From Euperipatoides rowelli (lineage: Eukaryota; Onychophora; Udeonychophora; Euonychophora; Peripatopsidae), in the NCBI GenBank assembly GCA_003024985.2, contig PXIH01S0004119.1: a DNA stretch of 10,363 nt; one strand, written 5' to 3'. How positions within the stretch are numbered: the stretch's first letter is position 1; the number at the start of each line of letters is the position of its first letter. Both the position numbers and the translations under genes were made by a program. Below are positions 1 through 7,223 of this stretch, piece by piece. The notes under the pieces are model-generated. The model did not search any database and was not told the origin of the DNA. It saw only the letters and a program-made list of their open reading frames with translations.

Positions 1-469
1 AGGCTCCTTGGCCAGGCCTATGTCCCCCCCCCCCTTCCACATCACCCCTGGTCATAACTATGCAGTTTTCTCATACATAACACCCAGGCCTACAGCCCCA
101 TTCTAACCCCTATGTGTGGGGGACCCTGATTGTTGCTGAAATGTCCTGTAACAATCTTTTACATACCGGTACATTGTCATATTTTGATAGTTATGTTTTT
201 ATTATATTGTATGTTTTTCCCTATTGTTATTAAGGCATAATAAGGGTTAAGATCCCTTTAAAAAAAAATTAACCTTTATCATTCATTGATTCCAATAATC
301 TTTTTTAAATTTTTTTAAATAGAAACTATTATAAGAAGTATTTTACTGTAGACTACATCATTATTTTAATGCATTCTATATTTTATTCGTATTTTAATAG
401 TTCATATTAAAAAAAAAAAATCAATTTTTTTCTTATATGTTTAATATTAATTTTTCTTTTCATTTATAG
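1..469. other. C-rich block followed by AT-rich non-coding DNA
   Basis: No gene is visible here. The first 130 bases are much richer in G and C than the rest of the window and carry an 11-base C run (24-34). The phrase CCAGGCCTA (13-21) recurs almost unchanged at 86-94. This patch resembles the GC-rich interiors of the DNA-transposon relics further along (1559-1725, 4877-5239), so it may be the clipped end of a repeat, but I found no inverted terminus. From 135 on the sequence is simple AT-rich DNA. Its last 30 bases form a polypyrimidine tract leading into a splice acceptor at 468-469. Confidence 0.4.
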
Positions 470-586
470 AAATCCGGTTGTCTCTTAGAAACCAGTTTTC
501 TAGTTTATATTCACTACCCCTGTGTCTGGCGACACAATACATGATTGACCCCATTAGCTCGGCCTATCTGCTGACACATTATATAG
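470..586 (+). CDS. Candidate internal coding exon, product unknown
   Basis: A T-rich tract ending in TTTATAG (468-469 AG) is followed by 117 bases with no stop in one frame and then by a good donor, GTAAGA, at 587. The frame enters with two bases of a split codon (470-471), reads 38 codons from 472, and leaves with one base (586), so it is a symmetric phase 1-1 exon. It reads IRLSLRNQFSSLYSLPLCLA and continues with a Gln-Tyr-Met-Ile-Asp-Pro stretch and a hydrophobic Ala-Tyr-Leu-Leu-Thr-His-Tyr-Ile end. GC content is clearly above both flanks, as expected of coding DNA in an AT-rich genome. I do not recognise the protein. A stop-free run of this length is not rare by chance; the two matching splice sites and the base composition raise it above background. 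A partner exon may be 2081-2157, whose acceptor and phase fit. Confidence 0.45.
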
Positions 587-2080
587 GTAAGAAAACGTTC
601 ATTATAATTTTATTAAATAAATCAACACAAGTCATCTAAAACCATTAAAATCTCATCAATAGGTATTTCAAATCTTGTTAAAATTTTCGCAATTACTCAT
701 ATATTCATTATTACTAATCCATTCTGTCGGCTCTTCAGATATAATTTATTCAAATATATTATTGACGAAATTAGTTTAAGCTTAGATTAGTCTTTATGTT
801 TACATCCTCTAATATGTAACAAATAATAGACTTGTGTAACAAATAAATTAACACCCAAACTGTATTATTAGCATTAAGCATTATGATCAGTATTGTAATT
901 GCTATTTATTATAGCTGCTTTAATTTAATTTGTTTTTTAAAATTCATTGACTTAAAATGATTAATTTTTATTATTGTAACTCAGTGATAGTTTATGGACT
1001 GAGAAATAAATTGATTTTTAAATGAATTTTAATTTATTTTAATTACAAGTTCAAAACAGTGTTTATAAACATATTATTTCAACTTGACATTAATTCAGAA
1101 TTCATTGCCAAACGTTGGCGTTAAAAGGTTGTATCTTTCCCAGGATTCACTTCCTTCATTCTTCATTATATACCTAATACAATTTTTCAAATTGATTTTT
1201 TAATATATTTTTTATTTTAACATTTTTTTTTTTTTCTGAAATAAAATTGCTGACTAATTTTTTTTTTTTTTTTAATAAAAGGAAATTTGACCCATAAAAT
1301 ATAATATCTTATACAATAAAAAGAGTTACACATTTACACACTTAAACATATTCAAAAAAATTTAAGATAACTAAAGTGGCTTAAATCATAGTATCCAAAT
1401 GCTTCAGAATTTTTTTTTTAAACAAGTTTTGCCCGAAGGCAGAAACGAAACTTTATACATTATGAACAATTTCGCTTTTGTTACAATCTTCTACCTCTTC
1501 ACCTAATTGACGCCCTTCATCTGTTTACGCAATTAACTTTCGACTTGTTTGGTTCTCACAGGGGAAGGGGGGGGGGGGCTTTTCCCACCTCTGGTTTAAC
1601 ATCTTTGAGGCCCAGGCTTCAGTGGTGAAATTTTCTGGCACATGACATTTGATAACCTTTATTACCCTAAAAAACACCACCTATCACATGGGCCCCTGAA
1701 AAATTTGAGAGATACTACGCCCCTGGGGATCGTACCTGTCCCCGGATTTACACATCTTTGAGCATGTGGCAGTCCTGTGTATTACTTACTGCACCCCACA
1801 CACACTTCGACAATTGCTTCATAATTATTTTTCTTAAATGTATAGGAGAGTCCATTAAAAGAAAATCTTGCTTAAATACTGTATATGGGATGAGGATCAA
1901 ACCCAGTAACCTAGCCTAAATACAATCTGCCATTTCTTAACCTAAATTCTTACATTCTATTGAATTTGCATTCTTTAGGGACATACTATGGGTAAAGTTC
2001 TATTTTTTTTAAAAAAAAAAAAGTACAGAGTACTCTATTTTTTATTTAGAAACTGTATATAATATTATATTATTTACAGA
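587..2080. other. Intron-like AT-rich stretch without a visible gene
   Basis: Apart from the G/C-rich relic at 1559-1725, this is AT-rich DNA with homopolymer A and T runs (for example 1221-1235, 1259-1274, 2005-2022). If the 470-586 exon joins an acceptor at 2080, the whole stretch is one intron of about 1.5 kb. If the - strand exon at 2092-2265 is real instead, this is the start of its first intron. I saw no further exon with both splice signals and a usable frame. Confidence 0.4.
1559..1725. mobile_element. Suspected DNA-transposon relic with CAGGGG ends
   Basis: A G/C-rich island in AT-rich DNA. It begins CAGGGG followed by AA and a 12-base G run (1567-1578) and ends ACGCCCCTG, so its outer six bases are inverted copies (CAGGGG / CCCCTG). 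Ends beginning CAGGGG, read here on the - strand as CAGGGGCGTAG, are known for many hAT-like non-autonomous elements of invertebrates. The eight bases flanking each side (GGTTCTCA and GGGATCGT) do not match convincingly, so a target duplication is not shown. The inverted part is very short and the boundaries are tentative. It could equally be a fragment of another repeat. Confidence 0.3.
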
Positions 2081-2091
2081 TTTCTTCTTAC

Positions 2092-2265
2092 TTCTTGAAA
2101 ATCCATTTTATACTTCTTTTGAGTGTTTAATTTCTTCTTTGGTTCATCACTTTTGATAAATCTATCTAAAAAAAAAATCTTTGTGTGTACCGGAATGGAA
2201 CTGGAATTATCCGGAACTTGTGAATCCTTGACATCCGGTATATAGTCTGGCCAGTTTAGGCTCAT
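2092..2265 (-). CDS. Candidate first coding exon, product unknown
   Basis: On the - strand an ATG at 2265, directly preceded by an in-frame TAA, opens a frame that reaches a good splice donor (GTAAGAAG, bases 2091-2084) after exactly 58 codons, giving a phase 0 exon. If not spliced, the frame stops five codons later at 2074. The peptide starts MSLNWPDYIPDVKDSQVPDN, then a Ser-rich turn, then a Lys-rich stretch with a Lys-Lys-Lys and a second Lys-Lys pair. It looks like a polar, partly disordered N-terminus. No family is recognised. The GC-richer half (about 2185-2260) suggests coding constraint. The ATG context is weak (T at -3). Length alone is not significant here. An overlapping + strand terminal exon (acceptor AG at 2079-2080, stop 2155-2157) is a rival reading of the left half. 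Confidence 0.4.
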
Positions 2266-2273
2266 TTATACTT

Positions 2274-2297
2274 CTACAGAACAGGTTTCCAATCCAT
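2274..2297 (-). CDS. Upstream ORF of seven codons before the candidate start
   Basis: Read on the - strand, an ATG in a strong context (AAAATGG) at 2297 opens MDWKPVL and ends at TAG, nine bases before the candidate main ATG. If transcription starts upstream of 2297, ribosomes would meet this ORF first, and it would be expected to lower initiation at the weakly placed ATG at 2265. The TAG with the preceding pyrimidines (CCTGTTCTGTAG) also resembles a splice acceptor; in that reading these bases are intron and there is no upstream ORF. Confidence 0.25.
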   Translation of the reverse strand: MDWKPVL

Positions 2298-2362
2298 TTT
2301 GATTCGGCTTGCAGGGATATAAGCATAAAGTTGTTCATAGTATTTTACAGGGTTGTGTCTGT

Positions 2363-2396
2363 AACCAATGAAATTGCTCTATACAATAGCCAATCA
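2363..2396. promoter_or_regulatory. Pair of CCAAT boxes, possible promoter of the - strand exon
   Basis: AACCAATGA (CCAAT at 2365-2369) and AGCCAATCA (CCAAT at 2390-2394) each fit the NF-Y consensus including its flanks and are 25 bases apart in the same orientation. They lie 100-130 bases upstream of the - strand ATG at 2265, the distance at which CCAAT boxes usually act, and the element works in either direction. A further CCAAT on the - strand (ATTGG) sits at about 2609. No convincing TATA box serves the - strand. Confidence 0.35.
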
Positions 2397-2900
2397 TATT
2401 CCTCGTCTTATTTCTAACAGTTGTTATTGTTTTTGGTTTTACACATCAAAATGAATTCCAATAAACGTCTAGTATTATGTAAAATATTTTAATTTTACTT
2501 TATTTACTGCTTTACGAAAGTCAATTTTCAAATGCGATGTTTTCAAACTAAATCAATTGAGACAAAAACAAGAGTGTGCTGCCCTCTACTTAGAAAACAT
2601 AAGATATGATTGGTTCAATGGATAACAAGATGAAGAGCAAATGGATATGGCTGTGTAAAAGTTTGAATTTTTCAATAATTATGAAGATAACATGATGGCT
2701 ATCTGATTTTTATTTGCGCATGCCTCACTGCAGTAGTGTGCACGATTTTATGGAAAACTATTCACTTTTACGCAATGGACAAGTATTGCATATAATGAGC
2801 TTTTAGCCATTAATGTTGCTGCACACCAATCTTACATTACTGCTGTATTGTTGTTTATTTGTCACATCTACGAGTATGACAACAACATTCCATTTTTTGC

Positions 2901-2908
2901 TATAAAAG
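2901..2908 (+). promoter_or_regulatory. TATA-box-like motif
   Basis: TATAAAAG is a full match to the animal TATA-box core and sits in locally GC-richer DNA. No initiator is obvious, and the ORF that follows (MTDTATSMDRK, then stop) is not convincing. In DNA this rich in A and T the motif can easily arise by chance. Confidence 0.2.
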
Positions 2909-3129
2909 CCTGTCAAAAATGACAGATACAGCGACATCTATGGACAGAAAATAGAGCGAAAGCATGCAGGGTGACAGACATTATGACCAAGATGATCAAA
3001 CTGGCTTTTTATTATAATGAGATAATTCTCAGATGTAGATGATATTCTAGTTTTTAAATTAAAGAGTAAATAAGCAGAAAATAATTAAAACACAGCACGA
3101 TATTGTGAGAAAACACAATAAAACTTAAA

Positions 3130-3150
3130 ATATATATATATATATATATA
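3130..3150. repeat. (TA)10 microsatellite
   Basis: An uninterrupted run of ten TA units (3131-3150) preceded by A and followed by four further A. Likely polymorphic in length. Confidence 0.9.
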
Positions 3151-3367
3151 AAAATACAGTTTTAAGAATTACATAAATAAGAAATTATATGAATACATTA
3201 AATTTAGGACCATTTCGAATTATTTAGTAATATTATGATTTAAATGTTTACCCATTAAATTAATTCTGAACTCTAATCACTTTAATGGAGTCAAATATGC
3301 CCAAATTATGTCCTTATAAGTGAATCGGTGACTTAGGCTTGTTAGGAAAAAAAAACGGATTTTATTA

Positions 3368-3393
3368 ATAAAAATAAATAAAATAAATAAATA
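3368..3393. repeat. AAAT-type microsatellite
   Basis: Imperfect repeats of AAAT/AATA, with one unit a base longer than the rest. Confidence 0.75.
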
Positions 3394-3637
3394 TGTCGAC
3401 ATTTTCAATTATTTGGATTAGGAATTAGGCATATGTTTGAACTAATGTTCAGGATGTTAAGCTAATCCTTTTTATTAAAGTTTATAGTGTACACATTCTA
3501 GCTAGGTCAATATTTAAAAAATAATAATAATACTACATTTTTTATTATGTTTCATTTCAAAATAAAATTAAATGTATTATAGAAAGCATATTATTACTTA
3601 TAAATACAGTAAGTCAATTTCTGTAGAATAACTTTTC

Positions 3638-3658
3638 TGAAATGAAATGAAATGAAAG
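3638..3658. repeat. (GAAAT) pentanucleotide repeat, probable LINE A tail
   Basis: About four copies of GAAAT on the + strand (TTTCA on the LINE's coding strand), directly beyond the C-terminal coding remains of LINE A. Simple-repeat tails are a usual 3' terminus of non-LTR elements that lack a poly(A). Confidence 0.6.
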
Positions 3659-4185
3659 AAAAACTAGCTCCTCCTTGTATCCGGAGTCATTGACAACAAT
3701 GTTAGCCATTAATTACCCAAACCCACCCCCCTTTCCCACTCCACCAATAACCCCTTAACCCAACCCAACCACTCTCCTCCCCCCCTTAAAACCTAACCAT
3801 CTCCCTATTAACTCATCATCTCTTTCCCCCTCCCTCCTACCTTATTAATATTATCCCTAGCTTTCAATAAAGTCTCACAATATAAAAATATATGCTTTAA
3901 ATTTTCCTCTCCCTTTCCACATAACCTACACAAATTATTACCCTCCTTCGCCCAATACTTTTGCCTCTCCCTTGTTTTTTAACAACCCGCTCTTGCTTGG
4001 AACAACAATTCACTCCCCCTGTCATTCCCATATAAAACACCCTCCTCCCTAATACTCTCTTTAAATTTAAATAGAGTTGATAGCGCACCCTGGCAGCTTT
4101 GAGGTGAGATGTCTTGCATTTCACCTCTGGATAAACTAAACCTTTATATGTTTTTTAACCACCTAAATTCCAACTCAGAAACAGT
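3638..4185 (-). mobile_element. LINE A: decayed 3' end of a non-LTR retrotransposon
   Basis: Read from about 4185 down, the - strand encodes the C-terminal part of a LINE polyprotein. Upstream comes a block reading LYGNDRGSELLFQARAG, an in-frame stop at 3981-3979, then KTRERQKYWAKEGNN. Next is the zinc-binding motif CRLCGKGEENLKHIFLYC, spaced C-x2-C-x8-H-x4-C (Cys codons at 3930, 3921 and 3879, His at 3894). The pattern Leu-Phe-x-Ala-Arg, then Arg-x-x-Tyr, then Cys/His knuckle is the usual tail of several LINE clades. Another stop lies at 4146-4144, and a frameshift near 3810 is needed to continue into DELIGRWLGFKGG. A short pentanucleotide tail (TTTCA on this strand, 3658-3638) probably marks the 3' end. 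The 5' part is missing, as is normal for LINE copies. It cannot be active. The clade is not settled. Confidence 0.8.
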
Positions 4186-4199
4186 ATTTAAGGTAAGTA

Positions 4200-4868
4200 C
4201 AGATACTGATGAGTTTTCCACTGTAAATAATTAAATTTAGTGATATAATGATTTCAAGTACCCTATTGTTGGGAAAGGCCTTCAGAAAAACATTTTTCAA
4301 AATACAAATTCCCAAAATGATATTCAAAAGCTACACTCACTAATGTCAAAAATCAATACTTTATTTTAATGTAGCCTAATGTGGCAATAATTAGCTATTG
4401 AGAATTTAAAAATTAACTCAAATTTAGTCAACAGAGATTTTAAACCAGTTGACTAACTTAAACCTGGCAATTTAGTAGAGGCATATTATCAACTTTGCAA
4501 TCCTAATTTTTATTAGGCTACATCAAATTTAAAAACCTAATGCATGCTGCATTTTTTACAAACAAAAATAATCCAATAATTAAAAAAAAAAAAAAAAATT
4601 TCTTAGCATAAACCCACAGGACTCCTTTGTCAAAAGTTTCATTAATAAAATATCAATCTCAAAGTTAAAAGAACACTTGCCACTTCTACTTAAGCAATGG
4701 AGAAAATTATTCCTTGACTCCAACTATATTTAAACTGCTCGATTGGAATTCCTATCCTACAAGGACAGACATGGATTATTTTCGATTTGAAATTAATTCT
4801 AGAGTAATAGACCTACTGTACCTTGTTTTCTGAGGATTAAACACAAAAGAATATATCTGTTTATTCAT
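4200..4868. other. AT-rich stretch with foldback-like inverted repeats, no gene
   Basis: No reading frame or recognisable protein remains. The stretch holds nearly concentric inverted repeats at 4369-4523 (listed separately) and an A run at 4582-4598. A full consensus splice donor (AAG before GTAAGTAC, 4190-4200) lies at its left edge on the + strand, without a credible exon. Confidence 0.5.
4369..4523. repeat. Nested inverted repeats, possible eroded foldback element
   Basis: ATGTAGCCTAAT (4369-4380) is perfectly inverted at 4512-4523, giving 12-bp arms. Inside them TTAGTCAAC (4424-4432) is inverted at 4448-4456 with a 15-base loop. The two pairs are almost concentric (centres about 4446 and 4440), which suggests one decayed foldback or MITE-like unit of 155 bp. 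The sequence between the arms shows little further complementarity and no clear target duplication, so chance is not excluded. Confidence 0.35.
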
Positions 4869-4876
4869 GACTAAAC

Positions 4877-5239
4877 CAGTGTTTCTTTCAGACAATTTCT
4901 CCGGGCAGGGGGTTACATTTTTCAAGTTTGGGGAGGGGGGCGGGGGCAAGGTGTATGTATTTACAGATTTTTTATAAGCTTTTTCTTTTTTTTTTTTTAG
5001 TTGACTGGACGTTTTGTTGCCTTTCTGTCTGATTTGATAAGATTTTTTTTTTGGTTAGTACAGTGGCCGTTTTGTTGACTTTGTGTCATTTACTAACGTT
5101 TCGTTGACTTTCTGTTTCATTTTATAAGATTTTAATTTCCCCCCAATTTCCTCTGAGGGGGGGGGGTTGTTGTTGGTGGTGGGTTGCTCTGGGGGGGGGG
5201 GGTGAAGCCCCCTCAGCTGTATGCCTGAAAGAAACACTG
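4877..5239. mobile_element. hAT-like MITE with 15-bp inverted termini
   Basis: The element starts CAGTGTTTCTTTCAG (4877-4891) and ends with its exact reverse complement, CTGAAAGAAACACTG (5225-5239); two of the next three positions also pair. Outside the ends are GACTAAAC (4869-4876) and GACCAAAC (5240-5247), an 8-bp duplication with one substitution. An 8-bp duplication together with CAGTG-type termini is the signature of the hAT superfamily. At 363 bp with no transposase frame, it is a non-autonomous miniature element moved in trans by a hAT transposase encoded elsewhere. The interior holds G runs near both ends (4918-4945, 5157-5166, 5191-5202) and three degenerate copies of a 29-bp unit. 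The intact termini suggest a fairly young insertion. A long frame crossing the right end on the - strand (5273-5055) is incidental. Confidence 0.85.
5011..5126. repeat. 29-bp periodic repeat inside the MITE
   Basis: Three recognisable copies of a unit beginning GTTTTGTTGACTTT start at 5011, 5069 and 5098. The gaps are 58 and 29 bases, so all sit on one 29-base period with the second position (5040-5068) diverged. Copies one and three also share ATAAGATTTT just beyond the unit. Such subterminal or internal repeats are common in hAT elements and can be transposase binding sites; that role here is inference. Confidence 0.6.
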
Positions 5240-5247
5240 GACCAAAC

Positions 5248-5649
5248 GTGCATATACTTCCACCGTGAAACAATTGATCATCCTATCTCAACATGCCCTT
5301 TCAAATATTGTCAGATGCCACACGACTAAATTAAACCAACACACCTGCAAACCAACTTTTGTATCAAAATTAAGCTCAAGCAATAGTTGATTGGCAAAAA
5401 AAATTATCCAAAATCTGCAAGAATAAGGGTTACTTCAAACCATTGATAGGCCTACTCTGAGTGTGATTCCTTCCTTGAAGGATCAGTCTTCAAGAAATAG
5501 TTTATTATTAATAATAAGTTCATTTAATTATTCATAAAACACTAGTACAATGACAAATTTAAAAGTATATACAATATATTGTCCCTGACCCAATTATTGG
5601 ATGTGAGACATTTTACATGTATCCCTTATATTTCATGAACAAAATGAAA
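5248..5649. other. AT-rich spacer between MITE and LINE B
   Basis: No gene is seen. A 16-bp perfect palindrome TTATTATTAATAATAA lies at 5502-5517. It may be part of the 3' untranslated tail of LINE B, which is read leftwards into this stretch, but I could not place the LINE's true end. Confidence 0.35.
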
Positions 5650-6405
5650 ATTTAAAAATTTAATCCACTATCTCATGGTTTGTCTTCACTATTCTAACCC
5701 AATTTTTTCAATTCCTGTTGAGATAACATTTCTTTTTGTTCTAAACTTCAGTATTACAAATTATATCTGAGTTTCTGATTATTCTATCCAACTGTCCTGC
5801 TGGTAGGTGATAGGTACCTTAGAAACTTTGTAAAAAATACTTGTTTGCAAATAAACAATTCATTTTTCTCTTCTTATTTTCCAATTTTATTTTCAAATTT
5901 AATAACTCCAGATCTTTTTTGTAGTTTGTATGTTCCTCTTTTAAAATAATTCTTATGAGTCTTCTCTGAATTGATTCTAATTACATGATTGAGTTTTGTA
6001 ATTGTTGCATGCTATAGAGGCACACAATATTCTAAAGATGGTCTTATGTTGTATAATATTTGGGCTAATAACTTTTTACTAAGACCTAATCTTCTTGCTC
6101 TGTAGGCTATAAATAATATAATTTTTTTTATCCATATTTGATATCATCCCATCTAAGGTTCTTTGAATTATAACTTTCACCAGTTTATATGCTCTCATAA
6201 CTTTGAGTTCTGTCCTTTAATGTTAATTATATAATCTTGCTTGGTTTATTTGTTTAAATCATGAAGCATAATTGAACATTTTCCTACATTTAAAGGTATG
6301 TCTAAATTTAGTTCTTGATTGTTTATTGAATTTGCTATATATTGTGTAGTACTATCATTTTCTACTGGAAGCGTACAAGAGACTGTTAAATCATCCAAGC
6401 CAATT
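5650..6405 (-). mobile_element. LINE B: decayed reverse-transcriptase C-terminus
   Basis: The - strand from 6405 to about 5650 keeps the last part of a LINE reverse transcriptase. It begins at a GLDDLTVSC block (6401-6375), where the catalytic Tyr/Phe-Ala-Asp-Asp box of such enzymes is expected; Asp-Asp is kept but the aromatic and Ala are not. Then comes LNLDIPLNVGKCSIM (NVGKCSIM at 6290-6267, the usual N-x-x-K-C/T segment), then a thumb-like region with PSLEYC (6041-6024) and, after a frameshift, ESIQRRLIRIIL (5977-5942) and a Tyr/Asp-Leu-Glu-Leu-Leu-Asn-Leu block. This order is that of CR1/Jockey-like LINE polymerases, which copy their RNA at a nicked target. Several stops and at least two frame changes make it dead. 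The stretch beyond 5770 is only weakly recognisable. Endonuclease and 5' palm are missing. It reads head to head with LINE C. Confidence 0.7.
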
Positions 6406-6651
6406 CTGCCAGTAGAAGCTTCTCAAAAGCACCTGCCTCACTAATGGAAAAGTAGGCTAATACCCATATCTTCGAGCCTGCCTGCTCTACCAAAACAGAC
6501 TTGGTTGCAAAATTTAACAAGGAATTTTTTTAAAAAAAACAGTGCCTTTGGATAAATTTTGTGAAGAAACATTAAACTCAGTATAAAATTATGCAGAAAG
6601 ATTATAAAACTAAACATATATATTCATCTGCAAGAGCAACAGGTTACTTAA

Positions 6652-6900
6652 GGCAAAAGAATAAACATAAAAAGAAAAGAAAATAAGTACTCAAAAAAGG
6701 AAACTTCAACCAATGACAAGTCTTTTATAACCAGCCGCCTCTACATTATAGACAATGAAGCCTTTTACAAGAAATCACACAAATTTTGCCAACAAATTGA
6801 AAATTCTCCCATAATTGAACAATCTATGGAACTGGCATCTCACAATTGCTCATCTGAGGGAGGCGGCTTTTTTTCCTCTGAAGAAACTGATGGCAACTAA
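6652..6900 (+). pseudogene. Probable C-terminal remnant of LINE C ORF1
   Basis: A frame with no stop between 6652 and the TAA at 6898-6900 reads from a Lys/Arg-rich start (GKRINIKRKEN) to an acidic, Ser/Glu-rich end (SSEGGGFFSSEETDGN). It has no ATG. Basic-then-acidic tails are common in LINE ORF1 proteins, which bind the element RNA, but the assignment rests mainly on position just upstream of ORF2. An overlapping frame (RATGYLRQKNKHKKKRK, ending at 6688) looks like the continuation before a frameshift. Confidence 0.4.
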
Positions 6901-6928
6901 TATCTGAATTTATTTCTACTTTAATACC

Positions 6929-7123
6929 ATGACAAGTATAAGCTTAATCACTTTAAATAATCAGGGTTTGAACCAGATTCATAAAAAGGAAAGACTTTTT
7001 AACATTTTATCACATCAGCCAAAAATGTTTTTTTTACAGGAAACAAAAATTTTCCTTACATCAAATTTTCAATGGTCAGCTTTTATGCCTGATGTATATT
7101 ACATTTTCTGCGAACTAAGCATT
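6929..7123 (+). pseudogene. LINE C ORF2 start: endonuclease N-terminus
   Basis: The frame opens MTSISLITLNNQGLNQIHKK and soon carries ERLFNILSHQPKMFFLQETK. These are the first two conserved blocks of LINE AP-endonucleases: the Asn of the N-x-Q/N-G block and the Gln-Glu-Thr block with the metal-binding Glu. The ATG is the natural ORF2 start because it lies 28 bases after the ORF1 stop and the conserved fold begins at residue 4. Similarity fades after about residue 55 (MPDVYYIFCELS). It appears to move into another frame at about 7115, where HLIFANNNTNHLLKYKTI would fit, before a stop. Confidence 0.7.
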
Positions 7124-7223
7124 TGATATTTGCAAATAATAATACAAATCACCTGCTCAAATACAAGACTATTAATTTTTAAAATTTTAATTAAAACCAC
7201 TTCAGTCTTCTAATCAACTTCTT

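Larger units (their letters stand above)
2400..3637. other. Non-coding stretch with TATA-like site and microsatellites
   Basis: No gene is supported. From 2500 to 3000 the base composition is more mixed and may be regulatory: an NRF-1-like TGCGCATGC (2715-2723) and a TATAAAAG (2901-2908) face the + strand. The first ATG beyond the TATA-like site, at about 2929, gives only an 11-codon ORF. From 3000 on it is AT-rich with TA and AAAT microsatellites. At 2460-2465 an AATAAA could end a + strand transcript. Confidence 0.4.

Noticed and set aside
1700-1900. tRNA-like B-box sequences on the - strand (GGTACGATCC near 1729, GGGTTTGATCC near 1886), suggesting a tRNA or SINE
   Set aside because: No matching A box at proper spacing, no cloverleaf and no 3' tail could be shown. 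At most an old SINE relic.
3897-4124. 75-codon frame on the - strand
   Set aside because: It is a shadow frame of LINE A. The neighbouring frame carries the CCHC motif and LINE-like sequence, while this one gives only Arg/Lys-rich sequence with no family resemblance.
4190-4200. Perfect splice-donor consensus AAG/GTAAGTAC on the + strand
   Set aside because: No acceptor with a credible open frame lies upstream, and one such match per window is close to chance expectation.
5055-5273. 72-codon frame on the - strand with Pro-rich sequence
   Set aside because: It crosses the right terminus and target duplication of the MITE, and its Pro runs are translations of G runs. It is not a gene.
5400-5500. 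Short - strand frame ending KTDPSRKESHSE as a possible LINE B C-terminus
   Set aside because: Only about 22 codons and far beyond the last recognisable LINE block, so it cannot be told from chance.
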